DNA from: Deltaproteobacteria bacterium YD0425bin50 | Lineage (GTDB): Bacteria; Desulfobacterota; Desulfobacteria; Desulfobacterales; YD0425bin50 | Assembly: GCA_002753105.1 (NCBI GenBank) | Contig: PDZT01000010.1 | Span: forward strand, 1 to 40,232 | Length of the DNA stretch: 40,232 bases | Direction: 5' to 3' | Part shown: positions 29,510-38,189 of the stretch, one piece after another | How positions within the stretch are numbered: the first letter of the stretch is position 1 | Layout: the number at the start of each line of letters is the position of its first letter | Program-made: the position numbers and the translations under genes | Notes under the pieces: generated by a model | Seen by the model: the letters and a program-made list of their open reading frames with translations, nothing else | Database searches by the model: none | What the model was told of the DNA's origin: nothing

Positions 29510-31744
29510 GAACAAATCTGTGAGAATCTGCGTAATCTGGGGATTCATGTTGAACCGTTGCAAATTGATTTTTCATTTTTTGAAATCGCTGAAAAATTTG
29601 CATCTTTAGATGGAACTGTGGTTTTAAAAAGCGGTACCTCTTTAGATTGTGCACGATATGATATTCTTGCAGTAATGCCTTGGTTAACCTATTCCGCACG
29701 TCATCGTAATATACATTTGAACATTGATGGTCATATCTATTCTGATTCTGCTCATCCATTTGATGTATTGAAGCTGTTATTAAAGCAACTTGCACTTCAA
29801 GAACATCACTGGCCCCTGCCAGTTGTTTCAGGCTTGTTTGGATATTTTGCCTATGATCTTAAGGATGTACTTGAAGAATTACCTCAAACCGTAATGGATG
29901 ACTTATGTCTTCCGCATCTTTACCTTGTGTCTCCATCAATTATATTAATATATGATCATCAACTCCAGTCTTATAATTTATGTATTCCTATTCGTTCGAT
30001 GGATGAATCCGCCTACATAGAACAAGTCAGACATGCTTTTTTTTCCCGGATTTTTGAAATTACCCCCGCAAGTACTGAATTCTCAGCAGATATTCGCAAC
30101 TTCAAGTCCAATTTTTCAAAGATTCAATATATGGATGCAGTACAACACATAAAAAATTACATTGCAGCCGGGGATGTATATCAAGTCAATTTGTCTCAAC
30201 GCTTTATCATGCCTTTTGATGGCCATGCGTTTTCGTTATTTAAAACACTGTTTGAGCGGAATCCAGCGCCTTTTTTTGCATTTATTCAATGTGGTGATCA
30301 TCAGATCGTATCAACTTCACCTGAACGGTTTATTCACTTAGATCAAAATATCGTGGAAACCAGACCCATTAAAGGAACACGAAAAAGAGGACAGGATAAT
30401 AAAACGGATGAGGCTTTGCGTGATTCTTTGTTGCATAGCCCAAAAGATGATGCTGAACTGTCAATGATTGTCGATTTACTGAGAAACGATATTGGAAAAG
30501 TATGTCAACCCAATACAGTAAAGGTTGTTGAACATAAACGCTTAGAAGCCTATGACAATGTATTTCATCTGATATCCATTGTACAGGGGATTCTTCAATC
30601 AGATAAAGATGAAGTGGATTTACTTGCCGCTGTATTTCCCGGAGGATCGATTACCGGATGTCCAAAAATCAGAGCGATGGAAATCATTGATGAACTGGAA
30701 ACCGCAACACGGCATTTATATACTGGCGCAATTGGCTATATCAGTTTTCATAAACATATGGACCTTTCAATTGCGATTCGAACGGCAGTGATTCATAAAG
30801 GCAACCTTGTAATTTCTTTTGGCGGCGGCATTGTATATGATTCACTACCTGAAGATGAGTATGAAGAAACCCTGCATAAAGGCAGTACGTTTCTAAACAT
30901 ATTTCATCAACATACCACAAATACAGTTCAGAAAAAAATAATGATCTGGCATGATGGAAGAATACAGCCTGTTGAAGAAACGAGAATTTCGCCATTGGAT
31001 TTGGGATTTCAATATGGATATGGATGTTTTGAAACGATCAGATATGCTCATGGGAATAGTTTAAGATTACCTCAACATATTGAACGCTTTTATCACACAT
31101 GGCAACTGCTGTTTAAAACAGAACCGCCCACTATGACATGGCACTCCATTATTAATCAGATATTACGAGCCAATGAATTAGACCAGCAAACGGCATCAGT
31201 GAAATTGCTTGCCTATCAGGGAAACGATCAGGAGCTGATGAATGTCCATTTGATGGTCATTGCTAAGCCTTATATTCATCGAATGCAACATAAGCCCAAG
31301 AATCAGGGAATGCATTTAGGAATTTATCGCCATCAACGACATATATTTCTGGCTGAGCATAAGACACTGAATTATTTATATTATTACTTGGCGGGTGACT
31401 GGGCTAAAAAAAATGGATTTGATGAGGCCATTATTCTGAATTCTGATGGAACGATTTCTGAAACCAATACTGCGAATATTCTGTTGATTTTTGAAAAACA
31501 GGTTATTCGGCCAGAATCTCCACATGTTCTTCCGGGAGTTATGCTGATGACCGTATGTAATCTTTTGACAGAGTGGGGTTATCGTATCATCCAAAAACCT
31601 GTTCATATAGAAGAGTTATGGAAGGCAGATGAGATACTTTTAAGCAATGCGTTAATTGGGACAGTACCTGTAACTGCTATTGATGGCAAATCCATTAAAA
31701 CGCCTTCAGGTCTATGGGAATCGATCAACAAGATTGTTCTTTAA
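29507..31744 (+). CDS. pabBC: Aminodeoxychorismate synthase component I fused to 4-amino-4-deoxychorismate lyase (PabB-PabC)
   Basis: This 745-residue fusion should, with PabA, turn chorismate into 4-aminobenzoate for folate. The PabB part (about 1-465) has AAGDVYQVNLSQRF, STSPERFI, the catalytic-lysine motif ETRPIKGTRKRG, ELSMIVDLLRNDIGKV and PGGSITGCPKIRAMEIIDELE. The PabC part (about 480-745) is a class IV aminotransferase fold: DLGFQYGYGCFETIR, the PLP-binding lysine in EHKTLNYLYYYLA, and SDGTISETNTANI. The start is a TTG with a very strong GGAGGAGG. The first 12 residues (EQICENLRNLGI) derive from a cassette repeat arm, so the native N-terminus was probably replaced. Confidence 0.92.
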   Translation: MEQICENLRNLGIHVEPLQIDFSFFEIAEKFASLDGTVVLKSGTSLDCARYDILAVMPWLTYSARHRNIHLNIDGHIYSDSAHPFDVLKLLLKQLALQEHHWPLPVVSGLFGYFAYDLKDVLEELPQTVMDDLCLPHLYLVSPSIILIYDHQLQSYNLCIPIRSMDESAYIEQVRHAFFSRIFEITPASTEFSADIRNFKSNFSKIQYMDAVQHIKNYIAAGDVYQVNLSQRFIMPFDGHAFSLFKTLFERNPAPFFAFIQCGDHQIVSTSPERFIHLDQNIVETRPIKGTRKRGQDNKTDEALRDSLLHSPKDDAELSMIVDLLRNDIGKVCQPNTVKVVEHKRLEAYDNVFHLISIVQGILQSDKDEVDLLAAVFPGGSITGCPKIRAMEIIDELETATRHLYTGAIGYISFHKHMDLSIAIRTAVIHKGNLVISFGGGIVYDSLPEDEYEETLHKGSTFLNIFHQHTTNTVQKKIMIWHDGRIQPVEETRISPLDLGFQYGYGCFETIRYAHGNSLRLPQHIERFYHTWQLLFKTEPPTMTWHSIINQILRANELDQQTASVKLLAYQGNDQELMNVHLMVIAKPYIHRMQHKPKNQGMHLGIYRHQRHIFLAEHKTLNYLYYYLAGDWAKKNGFDEAIILNSDGTISETNTANILLIFEKQVIRPESPHVLPGVMLMTVCNLLTEWGYRIIQKPVHIEELWKADEILLSNALIGTVPVTAIDGKSIKTPSGLWESINKIVL

Positions 31745-31775
31745 AATTTTTTTGAATCTAACAGCCTCTGTATAT

Positions 31776-31802
31776 CCCCCTTTCTGAAGAAGTGAAAGGG
31801 GG
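31776..31802. terminator. Hairpin between pabBC and the convergent giant gene
   Basis: CCCCCTTTC (31776-31784) and GAAAGGGGG (31794-31802) form a perfect 9-bp stem with a 9-base loop. It lies about 30 bases after the pabBC stop and about 107 bases from the stop of the convergent gene. No T-run follows on either strand. It is a likely mRNA 3' end structure or another small dispersed repeat. Confidence 0.45.
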
Positions 31803-31908
31803 AGTTGATAAAAATACAGCAAGTTATATTAATTGAATGCAATAGGCTTTGCCGTTAAACAAGACTTTTCGTCACTTAGTTCATCGCAATGAAAATATAG
31901 GCACAACT

Positions 31909-33951
31909 TTAGTCTTCAACCAAAATACTAGTTGAACCTTGAACTATTCCTGTAACCGGAATAAACTGCCCGTCCCATTCGAGATATTCGGTTTTGTTGC
32001 CTTTATAATCCGGATCATAAATAATAATATCCAACCGATATACCCCTTTACCATCCAAAGCCTTCAGCTTTTCTTTTTGAATAGCGGGTAAAAAACCGCC
32101 AAAGAAGGGGACAATCTGGAATTCGCGTAGGGCTTGGCCTTTCAGATCAAAGAAAGGTACAAGTTCTTGGGTCAGGTTATCCATCCCATCTAAGGTCATA
32201 AAAAATGATCGTTTTTTCGGCGTTAAGATTCGGATAAAAATAAGTCCGGTATTAATCTCATTGGGAGAAAATGTCAGCAGCACTGAAGCGCTGTTTCCTT
32301 CATCAACTGCTTTCAGTGTCATGGGGCTGATACTGATCGTTGCAGTTACTACTTCGCCTGAAGAATCTGAAAGCTGGATAAGCATTGACCCGGAATCTAC
32401 TTCTGGAGGTAAGCTAAATGTTGTATTTTTACCTGTAACGCTGGACAACAGTGCTCCGGGAATCGGTTCAACACCCGGCATTGGCAACAATTCCCATTCA
32501 TAATTGCCTAATCCGCCTAAAGCTGAAAAAGTTTGTTCCTGACCTGGAAAAATGGTTGCCGCTCTTGGGGTAATTCGTAAAGGCCGAGTCGTAATCACTT
32601 CAGCATATCCCTGATTATCAAATTGATCTGTCACCACAACTCTGCCTATTGTCTCGGTTACATTGGAAACTACAACATGCACAACACTTGCATCTTCATT
32701 TAACGCTGTAATATCACCATTTGCGCCAACAAAAGCCCATCGGTATGGCGGCAATCCATGTACTGCGGTCATGGTAATTTCCATTCCCGGATCACCTGCA
32801 TACGTACTAGGTGTGATCACTGGATCCAGTTCAGTAACAACATCCACAGCAACAGTCAGTTTTGTATTTGCACCGTCATAAATCGTGATTGTATCCTGTC
32901 CCACAGGTATTGCCATAGGTTTTTCTGTGGTTATAGTTTCAGGATTCACGGTAGAATACTTAAATATTCCAAGGTTATAACTTTGATTTACAGACTGAAT
33001 ATATCCCCGATCGCTTACCGCAATATAATTTCCAGCGCCATTGAAGACTTCTAATTTGACGCTTTCACCTCTATGAAGTGTTATTTGCTGGCTCGGGTTA
33101 ACTCGCAATTCACCCATCACAAATAAAAATCCCTGAATTTGATGGCCGGAAACCTTGTCAGTTACTGTAATGGTGATCATGTTCTTTTTACTGGATAAGG
33201 TGGGAGTTGCAACAGACGCAACTTGAATGCTTGCTGACGCATTATTTTGATCTGAATAACTCAGGATTTCAGCGCTGTTATCAATGCTCCACTGATACGG
33301 CGGCACACCACCTTGCAATTCCATGCTCACACTATCACCAAGCTGAACGCTTTTGGATACTGTGATAAAACTCAAGGGATTCCGGTTATATACTGTAGAT
33401 TGGCACATATTACCAGAAGCATCTGTAACAGTTATGGTATCATCTTGTAATAAATCTGAAGCATGATACACAACCACTTCGCCTTCATTGATAATATTGC
33501 CGTTTTTATCTCTAAACTCACCCGTTACCGCATTCCATTTAAACGGAGGATAACCGCCAGACACGATCATATCTACTGTTTTTCCCGGGCTGACAACAAA
33601 TTCCTGACGTAAACTCATCGGCCGGTTAATAAACACCGTCGCTGTATCCTGCAAACCCGAATGATCTGTGACTGTAATCGTTGCTTCTGCATCGATAAGT
33701 CGTGGCGATGTAAATATTGCGCTTGATGTATTTTGTTGAGGCTCAATGGCGCCTTTATCCACAGTCCATACATACGGAGGATTTCCGCCGACCACTTGAA
33801 TTATAACGTCCTTATAGTCTTCATTAATCCAATTATATTTCGGCGATAATACGGGTTTATTTCTAACATGAATCATAATGCTTCTTGTATTATTTGCATT
33901 ATCAGCTACCGTCACCGTATAATCTCCAAGTTCATTGGGCGCTTTAAATTG
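31909..33951. repeat. Duplicated 2-kb segment, copy 1 (3' part of first giant gene)
   Basis: This 2043-base segment aligns with 38190-40232 at a constant offset of 6281 bases at the stop codon, in the middle and at the window edge, so no net length change separates the copies. Identity is patchy: 33020-33147 is identical to its partner, and about 31965-32340 differs at only a few bases, while intervening parts differ at many silent sites. Confidence 0.85.
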
Positions 33952-36900
33952 AACGCTTGGCCCTTTATATCCATCTGAAGGAATAAAAGAACCGCCTATA
34001 GGCGCTGTCCAGATTAATTCGCTCATACCGCCAGATGCTTCCAAATCAACAACTTCGCCTCGGGCAACTGTTTTTTCTGCCACTGCTAATTTTATTACAT
34101 TGGCTGCTGAAAAATTGATAATTGCCGTAACGTTTTTACCTGCGGCATCATATACCGTAAGCACATCATCTGTCGTAATGGCAGGCGCTGTGTAAGTGAC
34201 TGTGGTTTGATTCACAGTTGCACTGCCATTTTGAGCTACTGCGGTATAAGGTGATTTGCCTCCTGTGATGGTAAAACGATGAACGCTGCCCGTTTCTGTG
34301 ATTGTCAGCACGTTTGGCGAAATGATCAGCGGCAGAGCTATTGCTTCAAACAATGCAGTAATTGTTTTGGCTTTGTCCATTTTGATTGTCAGCGGATTCG
34401 TCAAACCGCTCGAATCTTTAGTCCAGCCCTTAAATGTATATCCTGTTTCGGGTTCTGCAATTAATGATACGGTTTCATTGCATGAATACGCAGGCTTTTG
34501 AGGATTGATAAAGACTTTTCCATTTTTAGCAATCACGGTTAGGGTATAAGTTTTTACAGAATCAATAAATGTTGCGGTTATACTATGATTCGCAGTAACA
34601 TTGTTGAAGGTATATGTCGAAACCGCTCCAACTGAATTTCCATCTACCGTCACATCAGCAATATCGTAACAGGTGTCGGGAGTAATTGTATAGGTTTGAG
34701 AACCTCCATGAGTTATTGTTACAGGGCTTGATGGAGAAATAAGGCCTCCCGTTCCTGCTATTGAGGTAAGGGTGTATTCTTTGCTGATCGCAGTAAATGT
34801 AGCCGAAATCGTTTGGTTGAACGTCACGTTGCTTATTGTATATGTTGACACTTTTCCTACTGATGTCCCATTCACCTTAACATCATCTATTTCAAAACCA
34901 TCATTGGCAGATATTGTAAATATCTGGCTTGCGCCTTGATTGACTGAAACCGATCCTGAAGGTGAAATAGTTCCTCCTGTACCGGCTGAAGCGGTAATGC
35001 TATATGAGGAATTCAGAGGATATGATCCATATGGTTGGTTACGAACGGCACGTACGTAGGATCCATATTTACTGGATCCATATCCATCTTTACTGGAGTA
35101 TCCATCCATGCCGTAGATGAAGCCTACAAGATACGCCATATCAGTGTGATTGATGTCAGTAGTACTTGACCAATAAAAGGACGCAAGAGTCGCAACCATT
35201 ATTTCCGTATGTATGGACGAACTGATTGTAAATAATTGATTTATCGTCGGACTACCTTTACCTTTGCTATTATCAGTTATGCTTAATAATTCTTTTATGT
35301 TAGGCAAACGCCAATCTGAATATCCAGCCAAATTCAAATTTTCACAATATACCAATGCATCTGACCATTTTCTTTCAACCCCATCATCTGATTTTTGCCA
35401 CATCAATCCCGTTGTCTGATCGGTTACAGTGCCATCGCCATTATCAATCATTAAATGATTCTGACTATCTAATGATTCACATGATCTTGCACGAACGGCA
35501 CGCATGCTGTAGACATCGGTCTTAGGTAGAGCTCCAGAGAGTGGTGGTCCAGAGCCGCCATAAAAACTCACGAGCCAGACGTTAGCACTGTTATTTACGT
35601 CCATAGTACTCGACCAATAAGTAGCTCCCGACCATGAGTTAGGAAATTTGCATATAAATACAGGGTTAATCATAGGATTTTTTTGGCCATAATCCACAAT
35701 ACCTCTCAACTCACTCAAAGTAGGCAACCTCCAATCTGAATACCCGGCAAAAATCAGATTATCGCAGTATGTGTTCGTATCATTCCAATTACGTTCAATG
35801 CCGTCATCTTCTTTCTGCCACATCAACCCTGTATTTAAATCGGTCACTGTACCATCGCCGTTGTCCTTATACCGCTGTTTATCATTATTGTACTGAGCAT
35901 CTTGACCATAAAAAGGTTGCCCTTCATTTGGACAAGGAATTTCAGTAGAATCATTGTAACATTTTTCCTGACCGGTATCAGAAGTAAAATTACATTCAAT
36001 AGAGGTAAGAACAAATGCAGCTTCAATGATGTTATTTGCTGTGACATTGCTGAATGTATAAGTAGAAACTGCACCAACTGATGTTCCATCAACCTTGACA
36101 TCAGCAATCTGATAACCAGAATTAGCAGTAATCGTAAAGGCTTGACTGCTTCCATGAGTTACGGATACTGAACCGGATGGGGAAATAGTTCCGCCGGTTC
36201 CTACATTTGCTGTGATCGTATATTTTTTTGAGCTGAACGTTGCAGCAATGCTTTGATTTGAAGTAACTTTGTTGAAGGTATAGCTTGACACAGACCCAAC
36301 CGAATTGCCGTTAACCGTGACATCAGCGATTTGATAGCCAGCGTTGGCAGTAATCGTAAACGTCTTGTTTGAGTTTTGCGAAACTGAAACCGAGCCAGAT
36401 GGCGAAATATTCCCTCCAGTTCCTGCAGTTGCGGTAATTGAGTATGTTATTGGAATGTAAGTTCCCGTAGAAGTTGTAGTCTGTCCCTGTTGAATCATTA
36501 CCGTTTGATTTGCCGGTTTTGTCCAGCCTGTAACATCTTTAAAATCAACATTATGCGAACCAATACTTAGACTTGTAACAGTAGCACCGCTCTCCTGCCA
36601 TATACCGTTATCCACTCGCCATTGAGCACCAGATGTAATGGAGCTTTGAGGGGATATGGTGACAGTGAGAGAACCAGTTTCGCCTTCCTTTACGTTAACT
36701 GGAATAACTACAGTAGCCCCTGAAGCATCTTTTACACTAACAGAACAACTACCTGCTCTAATACCGGTGATATTTAGATAACCGTCAGCGGTCAATTCTG
36801 TTTTATCAAGTGTTATATACTCTGCTTGATTTACGCTTATAACATAAGGTGGTGTACCAGCAGAAATGGAAAGTCTTATAGATTCACCTATACTAATGCT

Positions 36901-38073
36901 TACTGTACTCGGAGTCACTGAAAATTTACGAGGAGAAACTACTGTTACTTGAAGAGTTTTAACACTTGCATTAGCATCTGTGACTGTAACAATATAAGGT
37001 CCACCTAAATCATTCCCGGTAATTTTTAGTGTGCTTGAATCAATTGTCGCTTGGATAAAAAATTGATCTGCAGGTTCAATGTTTACTGTATAGGGAGTAA
37101 CACCACCATTGATAGGAATACTTTTGGTTGTACCTAACACAATTTCTGTGGAATATATCCCTAATGTTAATGGAGTAGTGTTCTCAATCACCTTCACTTT
37201 AATTGTTTTGGTAATTGAGGCATCGGTACTTATCACTTTTAATTCATACGTACCTGGAGTAGTTTTTGCTTCAATTTTAACAACATATCTGCTTGTAGAT
37301 GACCCAATATTTGCACCATTAACCAAATTTGTACCCGCTGAATTTCTAACAGCAATTCCGGTAGTATCAAAATTGATAACATACCCATTAGCAACTTTTA
37401 TTAATTTCCCATTTGTATTTCTTGGAAATATTGCTAAAGGAGCGGCACCGTTTATCGGAAGAACCAAATAATCATTTTCTGAATTTGGATAGATGTCAAA
37501 TTTTGATAGTGAATCAGTAGTTATAATATCTGTTTCGGTCAAAGATTTAGCAACAGCAATCTCAATCTCAATATGTTGAGTTGCAATTTGTCTTGTTGCT
37601 ACATTTCCTCCTTCATCATTGCGAGCTTCATACAGTGTTATTGTAATTATATCTGTTCCATTTGCATCGTTTGGATACAAAATATTTGTCAGTCCAATAC
37701 CCTGTTCAAGGTGAATATATTTAATTATTGTTGATAGAGTCCCTGTAGATGAATTAGTATATGCCAATGCAGGTGAACTATCACCACTTATTGAACTACC
37801 AAGCAAAGTACTAATTGAAGCAATAATGCCGGATCCACCGGATTCACCATAGACATCTACATTACCTAATTGATCTAAACCCATGATAGACATATTTAAT
37901 ATCCGCCCTGTTGATGCACCAATAGATGTAATATCTGTTCGCACATCTAATCCAACTGTTGTTGTATCCCATCTGTAACCACTTGAATTATTGATATAAA
38001 TTACTAATAGACAGATGATTGTAGTAGTAAAACGGATAGTCCAATGTTTATGATATGTGTTTCTTGGTTTCAA
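31909..38073 (-). CDS. Giant secreted repeat protein with tandem DUF1566 domains
   Basis: This 2054-residue exported protein starts with TTG, supported by AGAGGAG 7 bases upstream. A signal peptide (about 1-33) is followed by a unique region (34-300) and beta-sandwich-like repeats. Then come two InlB-B/Flg_new_2-like repeats (about 544-690; pattern GTGGxISPSGSVSV...YQIADVxVxGxSVG), a Cys-rich linker, two DUF1566 domains (about 735-870 and 878-1013; DNGDGTVTDxxTGLMWQK...AGYSDWRLP...YWSST...RAVR), and two more such repeats (about 1020-1170). A Cys-bearing repeat (GYTFKGWTKD) leads into at least six Ig-like units marked GGxPPYxW, then a C-terminal domain (about 1900-2054). No membrane anchor is seen. 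Surface adhesion or matrix function is inference. Confidence 0.85.
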   Translation of the reverse strand: MKPRNTYHKHWTIRFTTTIICLLVIYINNSSGYRWDTTTVGLDVRTDITSIGASTGRILNMSIMGLDQLGNVDVYGESGGSGIIASISTLLGSSISGDSSPALAYTNSSTGTLSTIIKYIHLEQGIGLTNILYPNDANGTDIITITLYEARNDEGGNVATRQIATQHIEIEIAVAKSLTETDIITTDSLSKFDIYPNSENDYLVLPINGAAPLAIFPRNTNGKLIKVANGYVINFDTTGIAVRNSAGTNLVNGANIGSSTSRYVVKIEAKTTPGTYELKVISTDASITKTIKVKVIENTTPLTLGIYSTEIVLGTTKSIPINGGVTPYTVNIEPADQFFIQATIDSSTLKITGNDLGGPYIVTVTDANASVKTLQVTVVSPRKFSVTPSTVSISIGESIRLSISAGTPPYVISVNQAEYITLDKTELTADGYLNITGIRAGSCSVSVKDASGATVVIPVNVKEGETGSLTVTISPQSSITSGAQWRVDNGIWQESGATVTSLSIGSHNVDFKDVTGWTKPANQTVMIQQGQTTTSTGTYIPITYSITATAGTGGNISPSGSVSVSQNSNKTFTITANAGYQIADVTVNGNSVGSVSSYTFNKVTSNQSIAATFSSKKYTITANVGTGGTISPSGSVSVTHGSSQAFTITANSGYQIADVKVDGTSVGAVSTYTFSNVTANNIIEAAFVLTSIECNFTSDTGQEKCYNDSTEIPCPNEGQPFYGQDAQYNNDKQRYKDNGDGTVTDLNTGLMWQKEDDGIERNWNDTNTYCDNLIFAGYSDWRLPTLSELRGIVDYGQKNPMINPVFICKFPNSWSGATYWSSTMDVNNSANVWLVSFYGGSGPPLSGALPKTDVYSMRAVRARSCESLDSQNHLMIDNGDGTVTDQTTGLMWQKSDDGVERKWSDALVYCENLNLAGYSDWRLPNIKELLSITDNSKGKGSPTINQLFTISSSIHTEIMVATLASFYWSSTTDINHTDMAYLVGFIYGMDGYSSKDGYGSSKYGSYVRAVRNQPYGSYPLNSSYSITASAGTGGTISPSGSVSVNQGASQIFTISANDGFEIDDVKVNGTSVGKVSTYTISNVTFNQTISATFTAISKEYTLTSIAGTGGLISPSSPVTITHGGSQTYTITPDTCYDIADVTVDGNSVGAVSTYTFNNVTANHSITATFIDSVKTYTLTVIAKNGKVFINPQKPAYSCNETVSLIAEPETGYTFKGWTKDSSGLTNPLTIKMDKAKTITALFEAIALPLIISPNVLTITETGSVHRFTITGGKSPYTAVAQNGSATVNQTTVTYTAPAITTDDVLTVYDAAGKNVTAIINFSAANVIKLAVAEKTVARGEVVDLEASGGMSELIWTAPIGGSFIPSDGYKGPSVQFKAPNELGDYTVTVADNANNTRSIMIHVRNKPVLSPKYNWINEDYKDVIIQVVGGNPPYVWTVDKGAIEPQQNTSSAIFTSPRLIDAEATITVTDHSGLQDTATVFINRPMSLRQEFVVSPGKTVDMIVSGGYPPFKWNAVTGEFRDKNGNIINEGEVVVYHASDLLQDDTITVTDASGNMCQSTVYNRNPLSFITVSKSVQLGDSVSMELQGGVPPYQWSIDNSAEILSYSDQNNASASIQVASVATPTLSSKKNMITITVTDKVSGHQIQGFLFVMGELRVNPSQQITLHRGESVKLEVFNGAGNYIAVSDRGYIQSVNQSYNLGIFKYSTVNPETITTEKPMAIPVGQDTITIYDGANTKLTVAVDVVTELDPVITPSTYAGDPGMEITMTAVHGLPPYRWAFVGANGDITALNEDASVVHVVVSNVTETIGRVVVTDQFDNQGYAEVITTRPLRITPRAATIFPGQEQTFSALGGLGNYEWELLPMPGVEPIPGALLSSVTGKNTTFSLPPEVDSGSMLIQLSDSSGEVVTATISISPMTLKAVDEGNSASVLLTFSPNEINTGLIFIRILTPKKRSFFMTLDGMDNLTQELVPFFDLKGQALREFQIVPFFGGFLPAIQKEKLKALDGKGVYRLDIIIYDPDYKGNKTEYLEWDGQFIPVTGIVQGSTSILVED

Positions 38074-38145
38074 TTTACGACTCCTCTTTTTTAGTGTTGT
38101 TGATTCTATAATTCTATAATACAGCCAAATTAATAATTGATTTGT

Positions 38146-38177
38146 AAAAGCCCGGCGGGCTTATAATAAGTCCGCCG
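38146..38177 (-). terminator. Rho-independent terminator after the second giant gene
   Basis: On the minus strand CGGCGGACTTAT and ATAAGCCCGCCG (complements of 38166-38177 and 38153-38164) form a 12-bp stem with one mismatch, followed by GGCTTTTAC. It begins about 12 bases past the stop of the upstream paralog and would separate its mRNA from that of the next giant gene. Confidence 0.6.
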
Positions 38178-38189
38178 AGTTCATATAGA

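Noticed and set aside
35030-35880. DUF1566 domains as diversity-generating retroelement targets
   Set aside because: DUF1566 is a known target fold. However, these domains are internal rather than at the protein C-terminus, and no reverse transcriptase or template repeat is in the window.
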